Shown: piece after piece, positions 25,522-34,420 of the stretch
How the letters are laid out: each line of letters begins with the position of its first letter
Numbering within the stretch: position 1 is the stretch's first letter
Assembly (NCBI GenBank): GCA_048594375.1
Contig: JBMDXK010000041.1
Location: 1 to 64,000, forward strand
Length of the DNA: 64,000 nucleotides
Origin: JBMDXK01 sp048594375
Lineage (GTDB): Bacteria; Pseudomonadota; Alphaproteobacteria; Rhizobiales; Methylopilaceae
Direction of reading: 5' to 3'
Program-made: the position numbers and the translations under genes
The notes under the pieces: model-generated
The model's input: the letters and a program-made list of their open reading frames with translations, nothing else
What the model was told of the DNA's origin: nothing
The model's database searches: none

Positions 25522-26754
25522 TTATTGCGCGGCTTGAGAAAATACGCCCTGACGCGGCAGGCCAAGGGCATTCCAGATGTCATCCAGTGCATCGGCTAAT
25601 TGTGTAATCAGCGCATCATCATGAAAAGGTCCTGGTGTAAGACGCAAGCGTTCTGTGCCGCGAGGAACGGTTGGATAATTTATGGGCTGCACATAGATAG
25701 AGTGTTCATAAAGCAGCATATCGGTTGCGGCTTTGGCGGCTTCAGGATCTCCGACCAGAACAGGGATAATGTGAGTATCAGTTGCAATAACCGGAATCCC
25801 GCGCTCTTGCAAAGCCTGACGCGTTTTGCGTGCCTGTTCTTGCTGAGCATTGCGTTCTGCTGAGGAGTCTTTCAAATGCGTGATGGATGCGCGTGCCGCA
25901 GCGGCTGTAGCAGGAGGCATGGAAGATGTAAAAATGAAGCCGGAGGCATAGCTGCGAATGGCGTCTGTGATGGCTTGTGATGCTGCAATATAGCCGCCTA
26001 CAACGCCAAAAGCTTTTGCGAGTGTGCCTTCAATCACATCTACACGGTGCATAACGCCATCGCGTTCGGCGATACCAGCTCCGCGCGCACCATACATACC
26101 AACGGCGTGAACTTCATCAAGATATGTCATGGCGCCATAGCGTTCCGCAAGATCGCAGATTTTCCCAATGGGAGCTACATCGCCATCCATGGAATAAATG
26201 CTTTCAAACAGGATGAGCTTGGGGCGCGCGGGATCCGCCGCTTTAAGCAGATTTTCCAGATGCACCAGATCGTTATGATTGAAAATACGTTTTTCGCATT
26301 TGGAATTGCGGATACCGGCAATCATGGAGGCATGGTTACAGGCATCGGAAAGCATCAGACAATGGGGCAGCAGCTGCCCAATGGTGGAAATGGCGGCTTC
26401 ATTGGCCACGTAGCCGGAAGAAAAAACCAGACCGGCTTGCTTGTGGTGGAGGTCGGCTAGCTCTGCTTCAAGTTCTACAATGGGATGGTGGTTGCCGGAA
26501 ATATTGCGTGTGCCTCCAGCGCCAGTACCCATGGTGCGTGCGGCGTGGCATAAAGCATCGACAACAACCGGATGATGCCCCATGCCGAGGTAGTCATTGG
26601 AGCACCAGATAACAATATTGCGCCGCTGGGTACCGGTGTGCAGGAAGGCGCGGGGATGATCCCCGACACTGCGCTCAATATCTGCGAATACGCGGTAACG
26701 TTTTTCTACATGCAGTTGTTTGACAGCATTTTCAAAAAAACGTTGATAGTCCAT
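25522..26754 (-). CDS. hemA: 5-aminolevulinate synthase (ALAS)
   Basis: Condenses glycine and succinyl-CoA to 5-aminolevulinate, the first committed haem step in alphaproteobacteria (Shemin pathway). The start is ATG 26754 (MDYQRFFENAV) with GAGG upstream. The 410-residue length is typical. Signatures: WCSNDYLGMGHHP, GTGAGGTRNISG, NHASMIAGIRNS, YLDEVHAVGMYG and the PLP-lysine motif GTLAKAFGVVGG. Upstream, CTATAG-N5-CTATAG (26780-26796) could be an operator. The gene is monocistronic. I see no Irr-like box here, in contrast to bfr and bfd. Confidence 0.96.
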   Translation of the reverse strand: MDYQRFFENAVKQLHVEKRYRVFADIERSVGDHPRAFLHTGTQRRNIVIWCSNDYLGMGHHPVVVDALCHAARTMGTGAGGTRNISGNHHPIVELEAELADLHHKQAGLVFSSGYVANEAAISTIGQLLPHCLMLSDACNHASMIAGIRNSKCEKRIFNHNDLVHLENLLKAADPARPKLILFESIYSMDGDVAPIGKICDLAERYGAMTYLDEVHAVGMYGARGAGIAERDGVMHRVDVIEGTLAKAFGVVGGYIAASQAITDAIRSYASGFIFTSSMPPATAAAARASITHLKDSSAERNAQQEQARKTRQALQERGIPVIATDTHIIPVLVGDPEAAKAATDMLLYEHSIYVQPINYPTVPRGTERLRLTPGPFHDDALITQLADALDDIWNALGLPRQGVFSQAAQ

Positions 26755-26779
26755 TATGCCAATCCTCAGGTACACCATA

Positions 26780-26796
26780 CTATAGGCGCGCTATAG
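26780..26796. promoter_or_regulatory. Twin CTATAG element upstream of hemA
   Basis: CTATAGGCGCGCTATAG lies 26 bases before the hemA start. Each CTATAG is itself palindromic, and the pair is separated by five bases. It may be part of a promoter (TATAG as -10) or an operator. There is no independent support. Confidence 0.25.
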
Positions 26797-26856
26797 CCGG
26801 GTTACAAATAAAACGGTTATTTTATTTGTTAAAACTCTGAGCCAAAACAAAGACTT

Positions 26857-26895
26857 ACAGTGAAAATGCACAATAAGATCATCACGTTTTCACTG
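26857..26895. terminator. Weak hairpin between hemA and kpsE
   Basis: CAGTGAAAA near 26858 can pair with TTTTCACTG near 26887 around a long loop, next to the AAAGACTTA string shared with the palindromic repeat at 1478-1530. The rest of this 346-base gap shows no gene that I can support. Confidence 0.3.
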
Positions 26896-27100
26896 CAATA
26901 AAAGCGGATAAGGCTTTTACTGCTGCGCATGACCTTTAAGGGGGTAACACGCTAGGCTTTTGTCGAGGCAAGGGAGCATTCTGGAACATTTATAAAATGC
27001 CACCCTGAGCTTTACTTGAAGATATTTTATCACTAAATGGCAAGGAAAATCGTTCCTCCATGCGGTCACAGCGACGGCATGCCGCATGTTAAGAACGATT

Positions 27101-28486
27101 CTACATTGCGTGATCCCGTACGGCATAAAACAGCAGCACGCCCATAGCCCATAAAACGCCGGCAATCAGGAATACAATCAGCACCGATTGGAGGCGCAGT
27201 GGATACAAGGCTTCATCGGCCAGTTTCGGTTGGACAAAAGTTGTGACATAGCGCACCTGCCGTTCGGCTTCCATGCGGGCGCGTTCAACCGCTGCCAACG
27301 ATGTGACATAGGCTTTTTCGGCAAATTCACGTTCTACAGCCAGTTCTTCATATTCGGAGATCACGCCACTAAGCACTTTGCCTGCCGCAGTAACATTCTG
27401 CCCTTGTGCTGCTCTGGCGGCAGAGCCACCAATTTTACTGCGTTCATCCACAATCTGTTGCTTGATGGCGCCAATGCGGTTGTTGAGAACTTTTACGCTG
27501 GGCGCATCGCTGCTGAGAAAGCTGGCTACGCCGGCCAGCTCTGCTTCGGCATTGGCAAGCTCGCCTTCAAGCTTGCTCAAAATACCCAAACGGCTTTCGG
27601 CGGTTTTGGAAGGATCAAGAGACTGCTCGCGGTCACGGAAATCGCGGATAGCCTGTCGGGCAAACTTGAGGCGCAATTCAGAGCGGGAAAGTTCTTCCTT
27701 GGAATAGCGCACACCATCTTCACGGGCGCGCCGTGAGAGGTTGTTGATGAGGTTTTCGCTTGATTCCAGAACAGCAGCGCCCAGTTTTTGCGACTCTTCT
27801 GGCGTGTAAGCGCGCACCGCCACAGTAAGAATGCCGGAGGTAGCATCAAAGCTGACCTTGGTCATGGAACGCCAGTAATTCACCAGCTCTTCGGTGGTGG
27901 CGCTGCCGCTGAGACGTGAGAAGAAATCGGCTTCAGGTGACGTAAAAATGGTGCGCAGATCAAGCTGATTTTGCAATTTATCCACCATTTCGCGGCTGTG
28001 GATATACTGCTGCAAAATAAAGCTATCGGACGATGTCGAGCTTGAAGATGAAGAAAAACCTGTAATGACCCCCAGAATATCGGGGCTTGTTCCACCGTCA
28101 GAGCCGCGCACGGCAAATTGCGACTCGGTAACATATTGATCCGAAGCAATGAGGCCAAAATAAACCGAAGCAATCACAGTGGGCAAAGCAATGGCTAGCA
28201 AAGCTGAATTTCTCAGCCAGTGTTTCAGCCACTTGCGGGAGGGCTTGCGAATTTTCCCGATCTGGGTGGAAATGCCTTGCACGCGCGTTTTAAGATCGAT
28301 AACACCACCGCGTTCTGTGTTGGGGGGGGGTGCTTTTTCGGGTTTGCGGGCAGGAATTTTTACAGGCACCACTTCGGGAGCCGCCTTTGCAGCGGGTCTT
28401 GCGGGAGCAGGCTGAACAGCAGCTTCAGGCGCAGGGGCTTTAGGAGCCGGATGAGCGGGGTTTGGCTGGCTGGGTTGTTGTGACAT
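27101..28486 (-). CDS. kpsE: Capsular polysaccharide export inner-membrane protein (KpsE/CtrB type)
   Basis: Polysaccharide co-polymerase/adaptor that links the ABC exporter to the outer membrane. The 461-residue protein has a Pro/Ala/Lys-rich cytoplasmic leader (about 1-95) and an N-terminal transmembrane helix near 106-128 (LLAIALPTVIASVYFGLI). The periplasmic part carries QYVTESQFAVRG and a serine-rich loop, then a long coiled coil (about 270-410). A second helix near 437-457 (LQSVLIVFLIAGVLWAMGVL) is close to the C-terminus, matching the KpsE/CtrB/BexC layout. It is third in the minus-strand order kpsM-kpsT-kpsE. Confidence 0.9.
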   Translation of the reverse strand: MSQQPSQPNPAHPAPKAPAPEAAVQPAPARPAAKAAPEVVPVKIPARKPEKAPPPNTERGGVIDLKTRVQGISTQIGKIRKPSRKWLKHWLRNSALLAIALPTVIASVYFGLIASDQYVTESQFAVRGSDGGTSPDILGVITGFSSSSSSTSSDSFILQQYIHSREMVDKLQNQLDLRTIFTSPEADFFSRLSGSATTEELVNYWRSMTKVSFDATSGILTVAVRAYTPEESQKLGAAVLESSENLINNLSRRAREDGVRYSKEELSRSELRLKFARQAIRDFRDREQSLDPSKTAESRLGILSKLEGELANAEAELAGVASFLSSDAPSVKVLNNRIGAIKQQIVDERSKIGGSAARAAQGQNVTAAGKVLSGVISEYEELAVEREFAEKAYVTSLAAVERARMEAERQVRYVTTFVQPKLADEALYPLRLQSVLIVFLIAGVLWAMGVLLFYAVRDHAM

Positions 28487-28546
28487 AAGTTACGCTCGAA
28501 ATCGCAAGAAGCAAGGAATAAGAGGAGAAAGAATAAAACAGAAAGG

Positions 28547-29203
28547 TTAATGGAACAGCAGTTTGTTATAAACTGCAATCGCTTCATTGAGATCATCATA
28601 CATGACAAGTTTGCCTTTTTCGAGGACAACACCAATATCGCAATAGGCTTTTATGGTTTTTATGCTGTGCGAGATGATAATAATATCGCTTTCCACCATG
28701 CGTTCACGCAGCACTTCATGGCAGCGTGCTTTGAAGCGCTCATCGCCTACAGCAGTAATTTCATCCACCAGATAAACATCGAATTTGATAGCCATGGAAA
28801 CGCCGAAAGCCAAACGCGCCCGCATTCCGCTGGAATAGGTGCGAAAGGGCATATGCAGATATTCTTTCAACTCTGCAAATTCTTCAACAAACTGTACAAC
28901 TTTTCTAGCGTTTGCGCCGTAAATCCGCGCAGCAAACCGGGCATTTTCAGCACCCGTAAGCGAGCTGTGAAATGCACCGCCAAATCCCAAAGGCCACGAA
29001 ACATTGGCATGACGCTGAATGCGGCCGGTATCGGGGGCTTCCACTCCTGCCAGCAAACGCACCAGCGTCGATTTTCCAGCGCCATTGTGGCCAAGGATGC
29101 CAACACTCTTTCCACGTGGAAACACAGTGCTCACTTTATCAAGGATCACCCGTTTGCCTTGTCCGGTGCGGAAAGCTTTCGAGACGTTTTCCATAATAAT
29201 CAT
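28547..29203 (-). CDS. kpsT: Capsule export ABC transporter ATPase (KpsT/CtrD type)
   Basis: ATPase subunit powering export of capsular polysaccharide across the inner membrane. It has 218 residues with Walker A GHNGAGKS, signature YSSGMRARLAFG, Walker B DVYLVDEI and switch histidine ISHS. The short length with no C-terminal carbohydrate-binding domain matches KpsT, not Wzt. The ATG overlaps the kpsM stop (ATGA), giving tight coupling. A 60-base gap separates it from kpsE. Confidence 0.93.
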   Translation of the reverse strand: MIIMENVSKAFRTGQGKRVILDKVSTVFPRGKSVGILGHNGAGKSTLVRLLAGVEAPDTGRIQRHANVSWPLGFGGAFHSSLTGAENARFAARIYGANARKVVQFVEEFAELKEYLHMPFRTYSSGMRARLAFGVSMAIKFDVYLVDEITAVGDERFKARCHEVLRERMVESDIIIISHSIKTIKAYCDIGVVLEKGKLVMYDDLNEAIAVYNKLLFH

Positions 29204-29985
29204 GTGGTTTTCCTCAGGCGGCGCCGGAGACTGCGTTCAAGGGCAAGCCCTATAACGACACTCAGAACGGCACACTTTACAAGATAACCGCGATCAAGGG
29301 AATAGCTGACAAAGTCGGTGAACATCCCTTCACGAAACCATTCAATGCCGTGCAGAACGGGGTTCCAGACCAGAAATTCTCGCGCTTGCGGTGGCATCCG
29401 GTCAACCAGAAAGAAAACACCTGAAGCAAAAAACAGGGCAGTGGAAAGAATACCGAAAATTTTATCCCAGGATTTGATAAAGCGGATGATGATAGCGTTT
29501 AAAATTCCTATCCCTAGCCCCATCAAACTCAAAGAGACAATCGCCCCTAAGAGGTGCAGAAAATTTGGTTGCGGAAGATGCAGAATAACCGCAAATGCCG
29601 AGAACAGCAGAATCATCACCATAATGTAGGTGAAAAATTCAAGAATAAAGCGGGCAAAAATTGCATCAATCTGCTTTACAACGGGAAAGTAAAACAGGGA
29701 TTCATTGGCTTGAATAGCTGACATTAGCGATGCGCCGATTTTAATGCACATGCGCAAAGGCAGCACGCCGGTTGCAAAAAACAGAATTGCGCTATGTCCC
29801 AGCGGAGGATTAGAACGACCGGCCGCGTGAAACACAAGGCTTAATACGGCAATATAAAGCAGCGGATCAATCAGCGCCCACGCATAACCCAGCCTACTTT
29901 TGCCAAACCGTGTGCGCATTTCGCGCAAAATAAGAGCGCCAATAACACGCGCTTGTACTTTGAGAGGTTGGAAAAAAGTGGCCAT
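29200..29985 (-). CDS. kpsM: Capsule export ABC transporter permease (KpsM/CtrC type)
   Basis: ABC-2 family permease with about six membrane helices that forms the channel for capsule export. The start is set at ATG 29985 (MATFFQPLKVQARVIG); a TTG two codons earlier is possible. The 261 residues include the family LREMRTRFGKSRLGYAWALI segment and the reentrant-loop region near PPLGHSAILFFATGVLPLRM. The C-terminal part has ARE-FLVWNPVLHGIEWFREG typical of KpsM. No capsule synthesis gene and no outer-membrane KpsD gene lies alongside. Confidence 0.93.
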   Translation of the reverse strand: MATFFQPLKVQARVIGALILREMRTRFGKSRLGYAWALIDPLLYIAVLSLVFHAAGRSNPPLGHSAILFFATGVLPLRMCIKIGASLMSAIQANESLFYFPVVKQIDAIFARFILEFFTYIMVMILLFSAFAVILHLPQPNFLHLLGAIVSLSLMGLGIGILNAIIIRFIKSWDKIFGILSTALFFASGVFFLVDRMPPQAREFLVWNPVLHGIEWFREGMFTDFVSYSLDRGYLVKCAVLSVVIGLALERSLRRRLRKTT

Positions 29986-30141
29986 GAGCAATTTTACATA
30001 AAAGCTTCAAACAGGTGAAGGGCGCTATGCCTGATTATTCTACTCATGTGTACCTGAGTATCCTGCATCATAACCCTTATTATGGTGGAATTGAGATGTT
30101 CTGTAGTGTCTTGTATGCAGCTTTTAGCAGGTTGTCTATGC

Positions 30142-30165
30142 AAAAACCCGGCTTGGAGCCGGGCT
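30142..30165 (-). terminator. Rho-independent terminator of omp copy 1
   Basis: On the minus strand CCCGGCT, loop CCA and AGCCGGG are followed by TTTTT. The same sequence, with its flanks, recurs after omp copy 2 at 31074-31098. Confidence 0.85.
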
Positions 30166-30201
30166 TCTCATCAGATTTCTTAACAAGCAGGGCTTGAAGA
30201 A

Positions 30202-30864
30202 TTAGAATTTGTAAGATACGCCAACGCGAACAGCGTGGATATCGTCAGCATTGGCGCGAGCAGCACCGATACCAGCGAAGTTGTAGGTTTTGCGACCCAG
30301 ATCAGTGTAGCGGTATTCAGCGCGTACTGTTACGTTCTGGGTGATGGCGTGCTCGATACCTGCACCAACTGTCCAGCCAACGTGAGTTTTGCTGTCAGAT
30401 GCAGAAATAGCAGGAGCAACAGCAAGGTTAGTTGCGCGCACTTCAATACCACCGAACGCTACACCACCGGTTGCATAAACGAGCGTGCGGTCAAAAGCAT
30501 AACCTACACGTCCGCGCACAGAACCGAGCCATTCAACGTCTGCGGAAACAGCCAGCACACCAGGAATAGTTGCAGAAGCATCTGCACCGGAGTATTCTAC
30601 ATCAGCTTCTACGCCGAAAACCCAGTTGTTGATCTGGTGATTGTAACCGGCATGGATACCGCCAGCAAAACCGTCAATGGTGTTACCGTTGCCACCTTCC
30701 CATACATAACCAGCTTGCGCACCAACGTAAAAACCAGTCCAGTCATAACCAGCAACAACAGGCTGCTGATAAGGAGCAACGGAAGGAAGGTCAGCGGCAA
30801 CTGCAGAACCTGTTGCGAAAAGAAGAGCGGCAATGGAAGCGCCAAGAATTTTATTACGGATCAT
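30202..30864 (-). CDS. Omp25/31-type outer-membrane beta-barrel protein, copy 1
   Basis: Outer-membrane eight-stranded barrel of the Omp25/Omp31 group. The start is ATG 30864 (MIRNKILGASIAALL), giving 220 residues. A signal peptide ends at AVAADLP near residue 24. The mature start carries the family DWTGFYVGAQAGYVWEGG block. Internal HAGYNHQINNWVFGVEADVE and terminal HAVRVGVSYKF (terminal Phe for BAM recognition) are present. Two paralogs lie at 31135-31800 and 35247-35921. The terminator and 3' sequence match copy 2, pointing to tandem duplication. Confidence 0.93.
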   Translation of the reverse strand: MIRNKILGASIAALLFATGSAVAADLPSVAPYQQPVVAGYDWTGFYVGAQAGYVWEGGNGNTIDGFAGGIHAGYNHQINNWVFGVEADVEYSGADASATIPGVLAVSADVEWLGSVRGRVGYAFDRTLVYATGGVAFGGIEVRATNLAVAPAISASDSKTHVGWTVGAGIEHAITQNVTVRAEYRYTDLGRKTYNFAGIGAARANADDIHAVRVGVSYKF

Positions 30865-31073
30865 TACTGTGTACTCATGTTCAAAAAAGAATGATGAGAC
30901 AACCTTTAGGAAATAAAGCACAAAGAGTCTGTATCTTTTTTGCAACAAATTTGGTTTTTGGTTATTAATAAAGTGTAAGCAATTGATTTATAAAGAATAA
31001 AAAAAGAGCATGTTTTGCCGTTACATAGCTTGTGCTGTGGAAATCTTACAACCTCTTGAGAGGATATTAAAAG

Positions 31074-31098
31074 CAAAAACCCGGCTTGGAGCCGGGCT
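31074..31098 (-). terminator. Rho-independent terminator of omp copy 2
   Basis: CCCGGCT, loop CCA, AGCCGGG and a T-run on the minus strand. It is identical in stem and loop to the terminator after omp copy 1. Confidence 0.85.
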
Positions 31099-31134
31099 TC
31101 GCATCAGATTGCTAACGGGTGGAGCCCGTAAGAA

Positions 31135-31800
31135 TTAGAATTTGTAAGAGGCACCAACGCGCACAGCGTGGCTGTCAACGCCGATTTTACCTGCGCCGCC
31201 TGCTGCACCGAAGTCATAGGTTTTATCGCCCAGATCGGTGTAACGGTATTCGGCGCGTGTAGTGATGTTCTGTGTTACAGCATATTCAAGACCAGCACCG
31301 GCTGTCCAGCCAACGTGTGTGTTGCTGTCGGTTGCGGTTACCGCGCCTACTGTGGAAGCTGCATCAACTTTGCCGAATGCGACACCACCTGTTGCATAAA
31401 CAAGGGTACGATCCATTGCATAACCAACGCGCGCCCGTACGGAACCCATCCATTCCAGTTCGGATTTGAAGCGATCACCGGCTGGGCTGACAGAAGAGCC
31501 ATCAGCAGCGGAATACTCGATATCACCTTCTACACCGAGAACCCAGTTGTTCATCTGGTGATTGTAACCGGCATGTACACCGCCGAGGAAGCCATCAACA
31601 TTGGGGCCAACACTTGGGTCTGCCCATGTGTAACCGGCTTGCGCACCGACATAGAAACCTGTCCAGTCGTAATAACCTGCTGGCGCGGCAGCTTCAGCTT
31701 GATAAGGAGCAACATAGGGAAGATCCGCAGCAAAGGCAGAACCAGCTGTTGCAAGGAGAAGAGCGGCAGCAGAAGCGCCAAATACAGTTTTCCGAAACAT
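31135..31800 (-). CDS. Omp25/31-type outer-membrane beta-barrel protein, copy 2
   Basis: Paralog of the genes at 30202 and 35247. The start is ATG 31800 (MFRKTVFGASAAALLLATAG) because AAAGGA lies 8 bases upstream; a second ATG nine bases earlier is too close to that site. The 221 residues begin with a signal peptide ending FAADLP. The barrel has YYDWTGFYVGAQAGYTWADP, HAGYNHQMNNWVLGVEGDIE and terminal HAVRVGASYKF. It is separated from copy 1 by 270 bases on the same strand, each with its own terminator. Confidence 0.93.
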   Translation of the reverse strand: MFRKTVFGASAAALLLATAGSAFAADLPYVAPYQAEAAAPAGYYDWTGFYVGAQAGYTWADPSVGPNVDGFLGGVHAGYNHQMNNWVLGVEGDIEYSAADGSSVSPAGDRFKSELEWMGSVRARVGYAMDRTLVYATGGVAFGKVDAASTVGAVTATDSNTHVGWTAGAGLEYAVTQNITTRAEYRYTDLGDKTYDFGAAGGAGKIGVDSHAVRVGASYKF

Positions 31801-32154
31801 AAATTGCATCCTTTTTCTTTAGTCTTGATTAACTGGCCTAGTTGTACGCCAGATTCGGCACCTTTGTCTGTCACTTATAAGCAACACATGTGATTACAGA
31901 CTGTTATGGTTTACATATTATTTAAATAACAGATGTTTACCATATATCTTAATCACTTCAGAGGTAGTCTTTTGCATGGCAATTACGGCATTAATCAGAC
32001 ATTTATCTTCACACTGTTTGTATTTTTATTACAACCGGCGTTTGGAAACGTTTGCCCGACGTGCCTTGAGCATGAAGAAGTAAATGCCGACACGCGCAAT
32101 AACCGCATAATCAGCGGTTAAGTTCCATAACGAAACAGTGGATTGCGCGTCTTG
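31801..32154. other. Intergenic region between omp copy 2 and yejE
   Basis: It contains the promoter region of omp copy 2 and the 3' end of yejE. The short hairpin AACCGC-ATAATCA-GCGGTT at 32100-32118 may end yejE transcription on the minus strand. An open stretch of 62 codons (31933-32121) has no ribosome site and no family match and is not called. Confidence 0.4.
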
Positions 32155-33177
32155 TTAAGAAAATGTTTTGCGTGGATCAAAGGCATCCCGCACTGCTTCA
32201 CCGATAAACACCAGCAACGACAAGGTGATAGCCAGCACCATAAAGCCGGAAATGCCGAGCCACGGTGCGTGCAGGTTGGATTTGCCCTGTGCCAGCAGTT
32301 CCCCCAGCGATGGTGAGCCGGGAGGCAAGCCAAAGCCGAGAAAATCCAGCGAGGTGAGCGTGGTGATAGAGCCGTTGAGAATAAACGGCATGAAGGTGAG
32401 CGTGGCAACGGTGGCGTTGGGCAGCAGGTGCCGCAGCATAATGCGCGTGTTGGAAACACCAAGTGCGGTTGCAGCGCGTACATATTCAAAATTGCGCGCG
32501 CGCAAAAACTCTGCCCGCACCAGCCCCACCAGTGATACCCATGAAAACAGCAACAGAATGCCGAGCAAAATCCAGACGCTTGGCGTGATAACGGCCGCAA
32601 TAATAATCAGCAGATAAAGCGAGGGTACGCTTGTCCAGATTTCAATGACCCGCTGCATGATGAGGTCTGTCCAGCCGCCGAAATAGCCCTGCACGGCGCC
32701 CATAATCACGCCGACCACGGACGAGATCAGCGTCAACGCCAACCCGAACAATACCGAAAGCCGGAAGCCATACATCAGCCGCGCCATGATATCACGGCCC
32801 TGGTCGTCTGTGCCGAGCCAGTTGACCGAGGAAGGCGGTGCGGGTGCGGGTACGGGCAGTTCCAGATTGATGGTCTGGTCTGCGAAGCGGATGGGCGGCC
32901 AGATCATCCAGCCGTTGGTTTCAATTTCCTTTCGGATGTAAGGGTCGCGATAATCGGTATGGGCGAGGAAGCCGCCGAATTTTTCTTCCGGATAATCCAC
33001 CAGCACCGGCACCAGCAATTCGCCTTTATAAGACGCCAGCAACGGGCGGTCATTGGCGATGAACTCCGAACACAGGGTAATGGCGAACAGCGTCAGAAAA
33101 ATCCACAGCGACCAGTAGCCACGGCGATTGGCCTTGAACAATGCCCAACGGCGGCGGTTTAAAGGGGAAAGCCTCAT
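32155..33177 (-). CDS. yejE: Oligopeptide/microcin C-type ABC transporter permease YejE
   Basis: Inner-membrane permease of a peptide importer of the YejABEF type. The 340 residues begin with a basic leader (MRLSPLNRRRWALFKANRRG) and a first helix. A long periplasmic loop follows, with LVDYPEEKFGGFLAHTDYRD and WPPIRFADQTINL, typical of YejE. The permease domain starts near NWLGTDDQGRDIMARLMYGF, with the EAA-loop region VRAATALGVSNTRIMLRHLL. It begins one base after the yejB stop, so the pair is coupled. The ATPase yejF and binding protein yejA are missing next door. Confidence 0.93.
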   Translation of the reverse strand: MRLSPLNRRRWALFKANRRGYWSLWIFLTLFAITLCSEFIANDRPLLASYKGELLVPVLVDYPEEKFGGFLAHTDYRDPYIRKEIETNGWMIWPPIRFADQTINLELPVPAPAPPSSVNWLGTDDQGRDIMARLMYGFRLSVLFGLALTLISSVVGVIMGAVQGYFGGWTDLIMQRVIEIWTSVPSLYLLIIIAAVITPSVWILLGILLLFSWVSLVGLVRAEFLRARNFEYVRAATALGVSNTRIMLRHLLPNATVATLTFMPFILNGSITTLTSLDFLGFGLPPGSPSLGELLAQGKSNLHAPWLGISGFMVLAITLSLLVFIGEAVRDAFDPRKTFS

Positions 33178-33178
33178 C

Positions 33179-34285
33179 TCACACCCCTCTCACATCAAAA
33201 TCAATCCGCGGATCAACCCACATATACATCAAATCCGAGAGCAAACCCGTGAGCAAACCAATCACGCCAAAGATATAAAGATTGGCAAACACCACCGGAT
33301 AATCACGGTTGACCACGGATTCAAACGAAAGCAACCCCAAACCATCCAGCGAGAAAATTGTCTCAATCAGCAAAGAACCCGTAAAAAATGCCGAAACAAA
33401 AGCGCCGGGGAAACCCGCAATCAGAATCAGCATCGCATTGCGGAACACATGATGATACAGCACGCGCCGTTCCGACAAGCCTTTCATGCGCGCCGTTTGC
33501 ACATAAAGCTTTTTAATCTCATCCAGAAAAGAATTTTTGGTGAGCAGCGTAGTGGTGGCAAAGGCGCCCAGTGCCATCGCCGTGAGGGGTAAAGCCAGAT
33601 GCCAGAAGTAATCCGCAATTTTTCCCCAGAGCGACAAGCTTTCCCAATTATCGGATGTCAGGCCACGCAGCGGAAACAAATCCCAGAACGAACCGCCGGC
33701 AAACAGCACAATTAACACAATAGCAAACAGAAAACTGGGAATGGCATAGCCCACAATCACCACAGCGCTGGTCCACACATCAAAGCGGGAGCCATCGCGC
33801 ACCGCCTTGGCAACGCCGAGCGGAATGGAAATAGCATAGGATAGCAATGTCATCCACAAACCGAGCGATATGGAAACCGGCATTTTTTCAATGATAAGGT
33901 CAACCACCGGAATATCGCGGTAATAGCTCTTGCCAAAATCAAACCGCAAATAATCCCAGACCATTTTAAAAAAACGCTCATGGGCGGGCTTGTCAAAGCC
34001 GAATTGCTGCTCAAGCTGCTGGATAAAGGCAGGATCAAGCCCCTGTGCGCCACGGTATTTACCGCCCGCCGTATCGCCACTGCCCAAAGGAGCGCCTTGC
34101 CCCACAAGATCACTGCCGCCACCGGAAAAACGCCCTGTGCCGCCCGTATCCATGCCTTGAATCTGTGCCAGCACGCGCTCGACAGGTCCGCCCGGAGCAA
34201 ATTGCACAATCACAAAGGAAACAAGCAAAATCCCCAAAAGAGTGGGGATCATCAACAGGAGACGGCGAAGAATGTAAGCTGCCAT
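33179..34285 (-). CDS. yejB: Oligopeptide/microcin C-type ABC transporter permease YejB
   Basis: Partner permease of YejE. It has 368 residues: an N-terminal helix (YILRRLLLMIPTLLGILLVS), a Gly/Ser-rich YejB-specific loop (about residues 45-75) and the DppB-type core. The core includes FDFGKSYYRDIPVVDLI, PVSISLGLWMTLLSYAISIP and the EAA-type loop YVQTARMKGLSERRVLYHHV. It is followed one base after its stop by yejE. Without YejA and YejF encoded here, function requires partners elsewhere in the genome. Confidence 0.94.
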   Translation of the reverse strand: MAAYILRRLLLMIPTLLGILLVSFVIVQFAPGGPVERVLAQIQGMDTGGTGRFSGGGSDLVGQGAPLGSGDTAGGKYRGAQGLDPAFIQQLEQQFGFDKPAHERFFKMVWDYLRFDFGKSYYRDIPVVDLIIEKMPVSISLGLWMTLLSYAISIPLGVAKAVRDGSRFDVWTSAVVIVGYAIPSFLFAIVLIVLFAGGSFWDLFPLRGLTSDNWESLSLWGKIADYFWHLALPLTAMALGAFATTTLLTKNSFLDEIKKLYVQTARMKGLSERRVLYHHVFRNAMLILIAGFPGAFVSAFFTGSLLIETIFSLDGLGLLSFESVVNRDYPVVFANLYIFGVIGLLTGLLSDLMYMWVDPRIDFDVRGV

Positions 34286-34420
34286 AATACCTCTTGGCTC
34301 TCCATAGAATCATAATGCAGCACAGCACTTACTCAAAAAGAATTGCGCAAAACATGCCTCGCATCAAGATATGCCGCGAGAACGCATCCGATGCAAGGCT
34401 TTCTGGATTTTTTAAGCCAC

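Noticed and set aside
26917..27165. An 82-codon open stretch between hemA and kpsE
   Set aside because: It overlaps kpsE in another frame and has no ribosome site.
30015..30197. A 60-codon open stretch between kpsM and omp copy 1
   Set aside because: It runs through the omp copy 1 terminator, lacks a ribosome site and has no family resemblance.
31933..32121. A 62-codon open stretch with a hydrophobic middle
   Set aside because: There is no ribosome site and no conserved motif. The hydrophobic run may be chance in AT-rich DNA.
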